Below, piece by piece: positions 1-7,362 of a stretch of DNA of 17,063 nucleotides. The translations under genes and the position numbers were made by a program. The notes beneath the pieces are model-generated. The model searched no databases. It saw only the letters and a program-made list of their open reading frames with translations, and was not told where the DNA came from. The stretch is from an uncultured Collinsella sp. (lineage in GTDB: Bacteria > Actinomycetota > Coriobacteriia > Coriobacteriales > Coriobacteriaceae): the NCBI GenBank assembly GCA_900544235.1, contig UQUL01000042.1, positions 1 to 17,063 on the forward strand, given 5' to 3'. How positions within the stretch are numbered: position 1 is the first letter of the stretch; each line of letters begins with the position of its first letter.

Positions 1-2
1 CC

Positions 3-1589
3 GGTACGGCACTTGCCGTGCCCAGGACGTCCGAGTCGGATTTCGTTGCGCTCGAGGGTTCCGAGATCTCGACCGATGCGATTAAAGACACATCGAAAGA
101 TCTGGAACGCGCAGCAGATGAGTTGCAGAAGGCCTCGGAGGAGACGGCGAAAGCAAAAGAGCGTGCCTGGCTTGCGGATTGCGGCGGGTCGGATCCGGCT
201 TCGGTCGGCAGCCGCTCATGCATGTGGGAACGCGCGAAGAGCCTGGCAAAGCTATCGGATATTGAGAATCCGCACAAAGTCTCGAGTATCACGTGGGAGC
301 CGCAAGTGGCACTCGATCGCGCGAAGGCCTACTATCGCCAGCGTCTGGCAGACGAAAAACCGCAGGGTTCAAGCGTCGAGATGAAGGCGGAGTCGGCGGC
401 GCGCAAGGCGTTTTACACCTATGCGAGTACAGAGGTCAATCGTGCATATGTAACCGAGGACGGAGATGAAGTTACTTCCTATATTCCGTTGTTGCCGCGC
501 AACACTGACGAGGTGCGAGCGACGGAACTCTATACCGATGCGGCGTGGCCAACCAGTACCAACGATGGCAAAACGTATCTGCATTATGGAACGAGCTGCC
601 CCAACTATAAGAAAGGGACGCCAGGCGGGCTAGCCTCGGTCGCTGCTTATGACGGGCAGGACAAATGCAACAGATGCCATTTTGGTGTTTCGTCGCTCGG
701 CGCCGTTGCGGCTCCTTCGACTTCTATCGAAAACGGCTTCGAGTACCACTTTGATCGATTCAAAGACGCCCTGGAGAAATACGTCGAATGCCGCAACAAA
801 GAGCTCGAGCTCATGCGCCAGACCGAGGACGAGGCTGACCGTGCGGGCAATGCGTTTGATCAGGCCATTAAAGCGCTTTCGGGCGAGCGCCCGCGTATCG
901 CTCCGCCCGGTCGCAACGGCGTGGTTGCCTTGGCGGTTTCAGGTGCCATCTCGAGCCCCGATGAGCTCAACTCTTCGTTTAACACGGCAGCCAGGCTTGG
1001 CGATCGCGGCGCGATCTCTGCTGCGGTGCTGGCGCCCGATGATGCGACGGCGCAGAACAACGTTCTCTCGCGGTTTTTCTCGACGCTGGAGGAGCGTTCT
1101 GGTGGCGTTGCCGGTGTACTCGATGGCGTCATGGATGTTTGGGGACGGCTGCTTGTGGGATACGGAGACATCCAGGGCTCGGCCGACGAGCTTATGGATG
1201 AGATGATCGATGACCTGGGAGGGGACAGTGGCGCGCTGGGCTCCATTGCGTCGTGGCTCGGCGATACCGTTTCGGCGTCCGTGGCGGCGCTGGGCTTGGA
1301 ACCGTGCGACTTGCGCCTGCGAAAGCCGGTGTTGACCGACACCGCCAACGTCATCAAGAGCCCGGGGTCTGACATCACAGGTCTTTCTAATGCGCAGGAC
1401 AAGCTACGAAGTATTCCGCTGGGCGTGACAGACCCCAAGGCGCTTTGCGAGGCGCTGGAATATCAAGTCGAGCGCACCATCAGCGGCGCGGTGTTCACGC
1501 TAGCGGAGATTCCGCTACCCGGCGGCGGTTCCATCCCGCTTACCGTCGATGTTGCCACGCTGGCGGGTGCCTTGGGCGGTGGGTCGTAA
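3..1589 (+). CDS. Large hypothetical protein, 5' truncated, in a tad-pilus-like cluster
   Basis: The frame is open to the left edge. A GTG at 18 could start a 523-residue protein, but no ribosome binding site is visible in the 17 bases before it and the preceding codons read GTALAV, so I treat it as a fragment. No family was recognised. Visible features: an acidic, Lys/Ala-rich probably coiled-coil stretch at about residues 15-50 (counted from the GTG), a Cys-containing patch (TSCPNYKK, then DKCNRCHFG) near residues 193-223, a second charged helix (KYVECRNKELELMRQTEDEADRA) and a long Gly/Ala/Ser-rich C-terminal part ending GGGS. The CxxC patch could bind metal or form disulfides. Its stop overlaps the ATG of a TadE-like gene (TAATG), so the two are probably translationally coupled. 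A TadG-like or other surface-exposed pilus-cluster protein is an inference from context only. Confidence 0.75.
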   Translation, partial: GTALAVPRTSESDFVALEGSEISTDAIKDTSKDLERAADELQKASEETAKAKERAWLADCGGSDPASVGSRSCMWERAKSLAKLSDIENPHKVSSITWEPQVALDRAKAYYRQRLADEKPQGSSVEMKAESAARKAFYTYASTEVNRAYVTEDGDEVTSYIPLLPRNTDEVRATELYTDAAWPTSTNDGKTYLHYGTSCPNYKKGTPGGLASVAAYDGQDKCNRCHFGVSSLGAVAAPSTSIENGFEYHFDRFKDALEKYVECRNKELELMRQTEDEADRAGNAFDQAIKALSGERPRIAPPGRNGVVALAVSGAISSPDELNSSFNTAARLGDRGAISAAVLAPDDATAQNNVLSRFFSTLEERSGGVAGVLDGVMDVWGRLLVGYGDIQGSADELMDEMIDDLGGDSGALGSIASWLGDTVSASVAALGLEPCDLRLRKPVLTDTANVIKSPGSDITGLSNAQDKLRSIPLGVTDPKALCEALEYQVERTISGAVFTLAEIPLPGGGSIPLTVDVATLAGALGGGS

Positions 1590-2065
1590 TGGACATCCGC
1601 AAGCGCCTGCGCGAGGAACGCGCCCAGGCGACGGTCGAGATGGCCGTGGTCACGCCCGTCCTGCTGGTTCTGGCGCTCATCGTGTACAACGTCATGGTCT
1701 TTGCCGGTGCGGTCGCACGCTTCGACCGCGTGGTGCCCGATATCGTGCTGGCGCACGCCGTGGCTCCGAGCGGGGAGGGCGACGACAGCTCCATCGATGC
1801 CTCCGCGACCGTTCAGGCTCAGATTCAACATGCCATGGAAGGCTATGACTTGCAGATCGAGGTCTCGAGCGAACAGGGTACGGCGACATCGGATGGCGGT
1901 CTGCTTTCGCTTTCCGGCACGTTTAGGACTTATACCTGCACCATGCGCTACGAGCCGTGGCCGAGCTCGCTCAGCATCGCCGGCGTTTCGCTGGGGGCAC
2001 CGGCAAAGTTGTCGCACGAGCGCGCAGTGACGGTCGATCCGTGGCGTCCGGGGGTGGTTATGTGA
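1589..2065 (+). CDS. TadE-like pilus assembly protein (pseudopilin-like)
   Basis: 158 residues starting at the ATG inside TAATG. The N terminus is basic (MDIRKRLREERAQ), then TVEMAVVTPVLLVLALIVYN gives the TadE signature: a Glu (E17) before a hydrophobic helix with Pro at 23, membrane segment about 18-42. The rest, about 115 residues, is a predicted extracytoplasmic domain with TYTCTMRYEP near the C terminus. TadE-family proteins are minor pseudopilins of Flp/tad pili, processed by a prepilin peptidase and needed for pilus assembly. A longer in-frame start at 1445 lies within the upstream gene and lacks family similarity, so it was rejected. The gene overlaps its downstream neighbour as well, giving a three-gene coupled unit. 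Confident for TadE-like; the exact pilus role is inferred. Confidence 0.8.
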   Translation: MDIRKRLREERAQATVEMAVVTPVLLVLALIVYNVMVFAGAVARFDRVVPDIVLAHAVAPSGEGDDSSIDASATVQAQIQHAMEGYDLQIEVSSEQGTATSDGGLLSLSGTFRTYTCTMRYEPWPSSLSIAGVSLGAPAKLSHERAVTVDPWRPGVVM

Positions 2066-2421
2066 CTGCGGCCTCATCCTACATTGCCTACGCGCGGGCG
2101 CTCAACAGGCTGGGTTGGACGCCTGCCGAGTTTGTGGTGGCGGAGTCGTTTGCCGTGCGTCTGCGCGGCATGCTGGGACGGCGGCCGATTGCCGCCGGCG
2201 GACTGCCGCTTGTCATGGCGTTTCCGCGCTGTTCCTCGGTTCACACCTGCTTTATGGCCTATCCCATCGACATCGCTTTTATCGACCGTAGCGGCAATGT
2301 CCTCGAGCGCTACGAAAACGTCTGCCCTTGGCGTATGTGTTCCTGCCCCGGTGCCTGGGCGGCACTCGAGCGCCCTTCAGTCATTGTTTCGCCCGCTGTT
2401 CTTCAACGCGTGCCGGCTTAA
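2062..2421 (+). CDS. DUF192 family protein
   Basis: 119 residues from a GTG at 2062 that overlaps the upstream TGA (GTGA). The pattern RLRGMLGRRPI, then LVMAFPRCSSVHTCFMAYPIDIAFIDRSGNVLERYENVCPWR matches the DUF192 (COG1430) layout: an R-GMLGR segment, a strand with a conserved aromatic/Met motif and the IDIAFIDRSGNV core. Usual members are exported and longer; this one lacks a signal peptide and looks cytoplasmic. The 'FWMKNT' motif typical of the family is replaced by HTCFMAY. Three Cys-containing spots (PRCSS, HTCF, CPWRMCSCPG) are unusual for the family and could be paired. No function is established for DUF192. Coupling to a TadE-like gene suggests a pilus-cluster accessory role, which is inference. 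An earlier in-frame ATG at 1957 is inside tadE and less likely. Confidence 0.75.
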   Translation: MTAASSYIAYARALNRLGWTPAEFVVAESFAVRLRGMLGRRPIAAGGLPLVMAFPRCSSVHTCFMAYPIDIAFIDRSGNVLERYENVCPWRMCSCPGAWAALERPSVIVSPAVLQRVPA

Positions 2422-2424
2422 GAA

Positions 2425-2456
2425 TTGGCGACAGCGGAATTTCGTCATACGAAATT
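2425..2456 (+). promoter_or_regulatory. Putative promoter and autoregulatory operator of the toxin-antitoxin-like pair
   Basis: AATTTCGT (2438-2445) and ACGAAATT (2449-2456) are perfect 8-base inverted arms separated by CAT. They overlap a possible promoter, TTGGCG (2425-2430) with 17-base spacing to a weak -10 TACGAA (2448-2453). The dyad lies 23 bases before the first start codon. A small dyad over the -10 is typical of sites bound by ribbon-helix-helix antitoxins. The dyad is observed; its role and the promoter are inferred. Confidence 0.5.
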
Positions 2457-2479
2457 GGGTAAGATGGGGGAGGAGATGC

Positions 2480-2746
2480 ATGGACGTCGAGATTCATCCC
2501 AACGCCAAAAAGCACCTGACGGAAAAGCAGGTGCTTAGCGCTTGGCTTGCGGTTACCGAGTGCATTCGTCGCGAGTCGGAAGACGAGCCGCCGAGATGGC
2601 TTGCGATTGGATGGCTCTCAGACGGACGAAGCGTGGAGCTTGTCGCGGTCGAGCTTGTCCGTGGGTGGCTTATCATTCATGCCTTGTCTCCAGTCCAGAA
2701 GAAATTTTGGCAGGAGATTGAACAGGCTCGGCAAAGGGGTCGATGA
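2480..2746 (+). CDS. Putative type II toxin, BrnT/RelE-like small protein
   Basis: 88 residues with a strong ribosome binding site (GGGGGAGGAG, 2466-2475) just before the ATG. Sequence features are KKHLTEKQVLSAW near the N terminus, then PPRWLAIGWLSDGRSVELVAVELVRGWLIIHALSP, ending in a basic helix. This order (Lys-His motif, helix, RW-IG-strand pair, strand ending in an 'IIHALSP' segment) resembles the compact BrnT fold of RelE-like mRNA-cleaving toxins. The resemblance is by pattern, not alignment. The downstream gene encodes a ribbon-helix-helix protein and overlaps by a base, with the toxin-first order seen in brnTA and higBA. A non-toxic regulator is possible. Catalytic residues cannot be assigned with certainty. 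Confidence 0.6.
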   Translation: MDVEIHPNAKKHLTEKQVLSAWLAVTECIRRESEDEPPRWLAIGWLSDGRSVELVAVELVRGWLIIHALSPVQKKFWQEIEQARQRGR

Positions 2747-3030
2747 TGGGCAAGACGTATACGGCCGCTAATGGTCAGGTTGTAACGGATGAAATGATTG
2801 ACGCGTGGTGCGAGTCGTACGAGCGCGGAGAGTTTCCGGATGGCGAACACACCGTTGGTGGGATCGTGCATGGACGGCCCCCGCTCTCAGGTGAGGGGAC
2901 GGCAACGCTGTCGGTCAAGATTCCTCTGGGAATGAAGGAGGCCATTCGTCGACGGGCGGCTGCCGAGGGGATGACGCCAAGTGAGTTTGCCCGTGCGGCT
3001 CTGAGTGAAAAACTTCTTGCTGCCGGCTGA
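2746..3030 (+). CDS. Putative ribbon-helix-helix antitoxin
   Basis: 94 residues from the second ATG of ATGATG; the first (2743) is only 3 bases after the AAAGGGG ribosome binding site (2733-2739), the second has 6, so 2746 is preferred. The N-terminal half (about residues 1-45) is acidic and glycine-containing, presumably the toxin-binding part. The C-terminal half, TATLSVKIPLGMKEAIRRRAAAEGMTP and SEFARAALSEKLL, is a clear CopG/Arc-type ribbon-helix-helix: a short strand followed by two helices. In type II modules the usual order puts DNA binding at the N terminus, so the C-terminal placement here is like BrnA-type antitoxins. Expected to bind the dyad at 2438-2456 and repress the pair. No clear terminator follows before the tRNA-Phe promoter. 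Confidence 0.65.
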   Translation: MGKTYTAANGQVVTDEMIDAWCESYERGEFPDGEHTVGGIVHGRPPLSGEGTATLSVKIPLGMKEAIRRRAAAEGMTPSEFARAALSEKLLAAG

Positions 3031-3069
3031 TGCCTCTGACGTGCCGATTTATAGAACCGAGGCTGTGCT

Positions 3070-3121
3070 CAAAAACTTTTTTAAAATTCTCGGTTGACCG
3101 GAACGCGTCCTTGGTTATACT
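3070..3121 (+). promoter_or_regulatory. tRNA-Phe promoter with A/T-rich upstream element
   Basis: TTGACC (3094-3099) and TATACT (3116-3121) are 16 bases apart, 32 bases before the tRNA. Directly upstream lies CAAAAACTTTTTTAAAATT (about 3070-3088), an UP-element-like A/T tract. Similar tracts precede the tRNA-Leu and tRNA-Arg promoters. Confidence 0.75.
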
Positions 3122-3153
3122 AATCAAGCCTTGAAACAAGGCACACCTCAAAT

Positions 3154-3226
<73 letters not shown>

Positions 3227-3239
3227 CCTTGAATTGACT

Positions 3240-3269
3240 AGGACCTCTGCAAAGGGGTCCTTTTCTTTT
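3240..3269 (+). terminator. Rho-independent terminator after tRNA-Phe
   Basis: AGGACCTCT (3240-3248) pairs with AGGGGTCCT (3253-3261) around a GCAA tetraloop, with one T-G pair, followed by TTTTCTTTT. It sits 14 bases after the tRNA. Confidence 0.85.
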
Positions 3270-3283
3270 ATTGAGGGCTCTGC

Positions 3284-3515
3284 GGAAATTGCGTCCCGGA
3301 ATTTGGCTTCAGAGTGGGATGCGTTTTCCGCTTTGAGACCGCTTGGGAAAGCGCGACCCGGAATCCGGCGTCGGAATGGGATGTGCTTTCCTTTTGCGGT
3401 CTTTGGCGGAAACTGCGTCCCAGATCCCGCGCTCAGAACGGGATGCATTTTCCGGTTGAGGCCTCGAACGGAAAATGCATCCCAGTCTTTTGCGAAAAAA
3501 CGGGGCACACTTTCC
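3284..3515. repeat. Four-unit dyad repeat array with 62-bp period
   Basis: Units begin at 3284, 3346, 3408 and 3470, exactly 62 bases apart. Each is 46 bases: a 14-base arm of the form GGAAA..GC..CCC, an 18-base variable centre, and a 14-base inverted arm (GGGATGC.TTTTCC-like). Linkers are 16 bases. Unit 3's right arm and unit 4's left arm form a perfect 15-bp inverted pair (3440-3454 with 3469-3483) around a loop that itself contains GAGGCCTC. The remainder of the gene-free stretch 3270-3705 (ahead of the GH5 gene) holds a promoter-like region; no gene was seen. 62 is not a multiple of 3 and stops interrupt the frames, so a coding repeat is unlikely. Function unknown; REP/BIME-like mobile palindromes, protein-binding sites or structured RNA are options. 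Confidence 0.85.
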
Positions 3516-3603
3516 GGTCGCCTACTTCCGGCGCACGTGCACATCTCGGCGCACTAGCTCGGGCCCGCCCCAGACATTCCTCCCGCTTTTGCGCCACTTT
3601 ATA

Positions 3604-3686
3604 GACCGTTCGGTCGTCTGTCCTCACGCGCGGGTATACTCAAAACGATACTTTTCCTATGCAATACGATGCAGGTTCGGCCTGCA
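3604..3686 (+). promoter_or_regulatory. Putative promoter region of the GH5-like gene with dyads
   Basis: GACCGTTCGGTC (3604-3615) has 5-base inverted arms around TT, of a type bound by TetR-like repressors. TATACT (3635-3640) is a good -10; no convincing -35 at 16-18 bases was found. TGCAGG (3670-3675) and CCTGCA (3681-3686) form a small hairpin 6 bases ahead of the ribosome binding site. All regulatory roles are inferred. Confidence 0.4.
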
Positions 3687-3705
3687 CGATCCGAAGGGGG
3701 CAGTG

Positions 3706-4767
3706 ATGGAGAGGATACTCGGCGTTAATCTCTCTGGCTGGTTTATTCCCGAGCCTTGGGTGACCCCGTCGCTATACGCGGCGACCGGTGCATCCAACGC
3801 GGCCGAGCTGCAGGAGGCCATGGGCACCGCCGCCTATAACGAGCGCATGCGCCGTCATTACGAGACGTTTGTGAGTGAGGACGATTTTCGCCGCATGGCG
3901 CAGATCGGTCTCAATGCCGTGCGTCTGCCGGTGCCCTGGTATGCCTTTGGTTCGCAGGAGTCCGATGCGTCCTACATCTCGGTCGTCGACTACATCGACC
4001 GTGCAATTGAGTGGGCCGCCAAGTACGGCATCCGCGTGCTGCTCGATCTGGCAACTGTGCCCGGTGGCCAGGGCGATTCCAATGATTCGCCCACTACGCC
4101 GGAGGCTGTTGCCGAGTGGCATTCGTCCACCAACGGCCGTCATGTCGCACTCGACGTGCTCGAGCGCTTGGCCAATCGCTACGGCGAGGCCGAAAGCCTG
4201 CTGGGCATTGAGCTGCTGGATACGCCACAGATGAGCGTCCGCAAGAGTCTCTTTACCATGACGGATGGCATTCCGGCCCACTACCTGCGTAATTTCTATC
4301 GCGATGCCTACGAGCTCGTCCGTTCGTATATGCCCGAGGATAAGATCGTCGTCTTCTCGTCGTCGGGGCATCCCAGCGAGTGGAAGCATTTTATGCGCGG
4401 CGCCAAGTACAAGAATGTCTACATGGACCTTCACCTGTACCATTACCGCGACGAGTATGCGCTCGACATCACGAGTCCCCGCGGGCTGACGACGGCGATT
4501 TCGCGTAACAAGCGCGAGCTTAAAGAAGCGATTTCGACTGGGTTCCCCGTGCTGGTGGGCGAATGGTCGGGCGCGGCGATCTTTGCCAACTCGTCGGTTA
4601 CGCCCGAGGGCCGCAATGCCTACGAGCGCGTGTTTATCGCCAACCAGCTAGCTTCGTTTGCGCCGGCTGCCGGTTGGTTCTTCCAAACGTGGAAGACCGA
4701 GAAGCGCATCGCAGCATGGGACGCCCGCGCGGCGCTCGGCACGCTCGAGCGCGGCATGATTGAATAG
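3706..4767 (+). CDS. GH5-like (exo-beta-1,3-glucanase type) protein with altered acid/base motif
   Basis: 353 residues from ATG 3706, chosen because GAAGGGGG (3693-3700) is 5 bases upstream; a GTG at 3703 is too close. The fold follows the GH5_9/Exg1 pattern: GVNLSGWFIPEPWVTPS (6-22), VRLPVPW (72-78, Arg73), GIELLDTPQ (167-175), DLHLYHY (241-247, His243), VLVGEWSGA with Glu286 as the expected nucleophile, and GWFFQTWKTE near the end. The usual NEP motif is DTP at 172-174, so the acid/base Glu is Thr; DLHG is also replaced by DLAT. No signal peptide, so it should be cytoplasmic, unusual for a secreted glucanase. It may be inactive, have another substrate or use a different residue. rsmI begins 7 bases later, so the two are probably co-transcribed. 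Confidence 0.8.
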   Translation: MERILGVNLSGWFIPEPWVTPSLYAATGASNAAELQEAMGTAAYNERMRRHYETFVSEDDFRRMAQIGLNAVRLPVPWYAFGSQESDASYISVVDYIDRAIEWAAKYGIRVLLDLATVPGGQGDSNDSPTTPEAVAEWHSSTNGRHVALDVLERLANRYGEAESLLGIELLDTPQMSVRKSLFTMTDGIPAHYLRNFYRDAYELVRSYMPEDKIVVFSSSGHPSEWKHFMRGAKYKNVYMDLHLYHYRDEYALDITSPRGLTTAISRNKRELKEAISTGFPVLVGEWSGAAIFANSSVTPEGRNAYERVFIANQLASFAPAAGWFFQTWKTEKRIAAWDARAALGTLERGMIE

Positions 4768-4773
4768 GTTGAT

Positions 4774-5652
4774 ATGACGCAAAACAGCGCCCATACGGGC
4801 AAACTCTATGTGGTCGGCACGCCCATCGGCAACCTGGGCGACCTGTCCCCGCGCGTTGGCGAGGCGTTTGCCGCCGCCGATGCCATCTGCTGCGAAGACA
4901 CGCGTGTGACGTCAAAGCTGCTGATGCACCTGGGCATTTCCAAGCCGCTTGTCCGTTGCGACGAGAATGTGATCGCCAGCCGCGCCGCCGGCCTGGTCGA
5001 CCGTCTGCTGGCGGGGGAGACCCTCGCCTTTGCCTCGGACGCCGGCATGCCGAGCGTGTCCGATCCCGGCCAGGCGCTGGTCGAGGCGGCGCGTGAGGCC
5101 GATGTGCCCGTCGAAGTTATTCCCGGGCCCTCTGCTTGCGTCACGGCGCTCGTTTCGTCTGGCATTCCCTGCGAGCATTTTTTCTTCGAGGGTTTTTTGG
5201 GCCGAAAGCACGGCGACCGTGTGCGCCGTTTGCAGCGCCTTGCCGTGGTGCCCGGTGCACTCATCTTCTACGAGTCTCCACATCGCATCGTGGCGACGCT
5301 CGAGGCCGCGGCAGAGGTTTTTCCCCAGCGTGAGGTTGCCGTCTGCCGCGAACTCACCAAGCTGCACGAGGAGGTCTTGCGCGGGCCCGCTGCCCAGCTC
5401 GCCGAGGAGCTGCGTGCTCGCGGCAAGGTAAAGGGCGAGATTGCGCTGGTCATCGCGCCGCCGAGCGAGGATGAGGAGGCCGGCATCGTGCCGGTTGGCG
5501 CCGAGGCAGCGGATCCCGACGAGGCCCTGCGCGAGGATATCCGCGCCGCACTCGAGGAGGGGGAGCCCGCCTCTGCGGTGGCCAAGCGCCTGTCTCAGAA
5601 GTATTCGCGCCGCAAGCGCGATGTCTATGCCATGGTGCTCGATATGCAATAG
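4774..5652 (+). CDS. rsmI: 16S rRNA (cytidine-1402-2'-O)-methyltransferase
   Basis: 292 residues. RsmI methylates the ribose 2'-O of C1402 in 16S rRNA using SAM. Family motifs in order: KLYVVGTPIGNLGDLSPR (10-27), CCEDTR, SDAGMPSVSDPG (88-99), PGPSA (117-121), FYESPHRI (from 165), VCRELTKLHEE and KGEIALVI, then a C-terminal helical extension ending in RKRDVYAMVLDMQ, matching the small RsmI C-terminal domain. Length fits the family. Only 6 bases separate it from the GH5-like gene, with no obvious terminator between, so they likely share a transcript. A very long minus-strand frame across 4912-7401 is an antisense shadow of this gene and metG. High confidence. Confidence 0.95.
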   Translation: MTQNSAHTGKLYVVGTPIGNLGDLSPRVGEAFAAADAICCEDTRVTSKLLMHLGISKPLVRCDENVIASRAAGLVDRLLAGETLAFASDAGMPSVSDPGQALVEAAREADVPVEVIPGPSACVTALVSSGIPCEHFFFEGFLGRKHGDRVRRLQRLAVVPGALIFYESPHRIVATLEAAAEVFPQREVAVCRELTKLHEEVLRGPAAQLAEELRARGKVKGEIALVIAPPSEDEEAGIVPVGAEAADPDEALREDIRAALEEGEPASAVAKRLSQKYSRRKRDVYAMVLDMQ

Positions 5653-5676
5653 ATGGAGGATATCCAGCCCTTGCGC

Positions 5677-5682
5677 TAGAAT
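5677..5682 (+). promoter_or_regulatory. Possible metG -10 element
   Basis: TAGAAT lies 40 bases before the metG ATG, within the 69-base gap after rsmI. The -35 position 17 bases up (TGGAGG) is a poor match, so the site is tentative. Confidence 0.3.
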
Positions 5683-5721
5683 CATCCCCTGTATGCAACG
5701 TTTTTCTGGAGGACAAACCCC

Positions 5722-7323
5722 ATGGATCAAAGCAAGCCTTCGTTCTTTATCACGACGCCCATCTACTACGTCAACGCCGATCCGCACCTGGGCACGGCTT
5801 ATTCCACCATCATCGCCGACGTTCAGGCTCGTTATCGCCGCTCCGCCGGCTATAACGTTAAGTTCCTGACCGGCATGGACGAGCACGGCGAGAAGGTCGC
5901 CGAGGCCGCAGCCAAGCATGGCATGACGCCGCAGGAGTGGACCGACAGCCAGGCTCCGCACTTCAAAGAGCTTTGGAGCAAGCTCGAGATTTCCAACGAC
6001 GACTTCATCCGCACCACCGAGCCGCGCCAGCATCATGCCGTGCAGTACCTGTGGGAGCGCATGAAGGAGTCCGGTTACCTGTATAAGGGCAGCTACGACG
6101 GCTGGTATTGCGTGCCTGACGAGACCTACTTCACCGATACCCAGGTCCAGAAGGGCGACGAGGAGTACGGCAGCGTCGGCCAGCACCTGTGCCCCGACTG
6201 CCACCGTCCGCTTGAGCGCGTGCAGGAGGAGTCCTACTTCTTTAAGCTTTCCGCCTTCCAGGACAAGCTGCTCAAGCTTTATGACGAGCACCCCGACTTT
6301 GTCGAGCCCGCGTTCCGCATGAACGAGGTGCGCAGCTTTGTCGAGGGCGGCCTTAACGACCTTTCCGTGAGCCGCACGAGCTTTGACTGGGGCATTCAGG
6401 TCCCGTTTGACGAGGGTCACGTGACCTACGTGTGGTTCGATGCGCTGCTCAACTATATGACGGCCGTCGGCTACGGTGTCGACACCGACGAGGCGCGTGC
6501 CGAGCTGGCCTATCGCTGGCCCGCGCAGTTCCACATCGTGGGTAAGGACATCATCCGCTTCCACTGCGTCATTTGGCCCGCCATGCTCATGGCCATCGGC
6601 GAGGCCCTGCCCGAGCATGTCTTTGCCCACGGCTTCCTGACCGTGCGCAATGCCGAGACCGGCAAGGCCGAGAAGATGTCCAAGAGCCGTGGCAACGCTA
6701 TCGCTCCGCAGGACGTTATCGACATGTTGGGCGTTGAGGGCTATCGCTACTACTTTATGACCGACGTCGTCCCCGGCACCGACGGCGCCATCAGCTTCGA
6801 TCGCATGGAGCAGGTCTACAACGCCGACCTGGCCAACAGCTGGGGCAACCTTATCTCGCGTTCGCTCAACATGAGCGGCAAGTACTTTGACGGTTGCGCG
6901 CCCGCCAAGCCCGCGTCGTTCGACGCGTTCGACAACCCGCTGGCAAAGATCGCCGATGGTCTGGTCGAGCGCTACATGGCCAAGATGGACGTGCTCGATT
7001 ACGGTGGAGCCAAGGACGAGGTCATGGAGCTCATCCACGCCGCCAACCACTACATCGAGGACTCCGAGCCTTGGGCGCTTGCCAAGGACGAGGCCAAGGC
7101 TGACGAGCTGGCGTTTGTGATCTACAACCTGCTCGAGGCCATCCGCATCGCCGCTCACCTGCTGATGCCGCTCATGCCCCAGACCTCTGCCGAGGCCCTG
7201 CGCCGCCTGTCCTGCGAGGACGAGGCCACGAGCGACGACCTTAAGGGCATTTGCACTTGGGGCCTGCTTGCTGGTGGTCAGCCCGTCGAGAAGGGCGAGC
7301 CGCTGTTCCCGCGTCTGGGCTAA
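5722..7323 (+). CDS. metG: Methionyl-tRNA synthetase
   Basis: 533 residues; TGGAGGA (5707-5713) is 8 bases before the ATG. Charges tRNA-Met with methionine for initiation and elongation. The class I signature HLGT is at 22-25 and KMSKS at 318-322, with WYCVPDETYF, ESYFFKLS, FDALLNY, HIVGKDIIRFH and NLANSWGNL-like (DLANSWGNL) typical motifs. The zinc knuckle is incomplete: C130, C157 and C160 are present but the fourth position is D133 (CVPD where the CxxC form is expected). It ends near residue 533 without the C-terminal tRNA-binding domain found in many MetRS. It may be transcribed from its own promoter or from rsmI. A strong terminator follows. High confidence for function. Confidence 0.97.
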   Translation: MDQSKPSFFITTPIYYVNADPHLGTAYSTIIADVQARYRRSAGYNVKFLTGMDEHGEKVAEAAAKHGMTPQEWTDSQAPHFKELWSKLEISNDDFIRTTEPRQHHAVQYLWERMKESGYLYKGSYDGWYCVPDETYFTDTQVQKGDEEYGSVGQHLCPDCHRPLERVQEESYFFKLSAFQDKLLKLYDEHPDFVEPAFRMNEVRSFVEGGLNDLSVSRTSFDWGIQVPFDEGHVTYVWFDALLNYMTAVGYGVDTDEARAELAYRWPAQFHIVGKDIIRFHCVIWPAMLMAIGEALPEHVFAHGFLTVRNAETGKAEKMSKSRGNAIAPQDVIDMLGVEGYRYYFMTDVVPGTDGAISFDRMEQVYNADLANSWGNLISRSLNMSGKYFDGCAPAKPASFDAFDNPLAKIADGLVERYMAKMDVLDYGGAKDEVMELIHAANHYIEDSEPWALAKDEAKADELAFVIYNLLEAIRIAAHLLMPLMPQTSAEALRRLSCEDEATSDDLKGICTWGLLAGGQPVEKGEPLFPRLG

Positions 7324-7362
7324 GACGCCGCGCGCCATATCGGCAATTTGCTGTTTAGATGT

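Noticed and set aside
3284..3515. CRISPR array
   Set aside because: Units are 46 bases, divergent and internally dyadic; linkers are only 16 bases and no cas gene is near.
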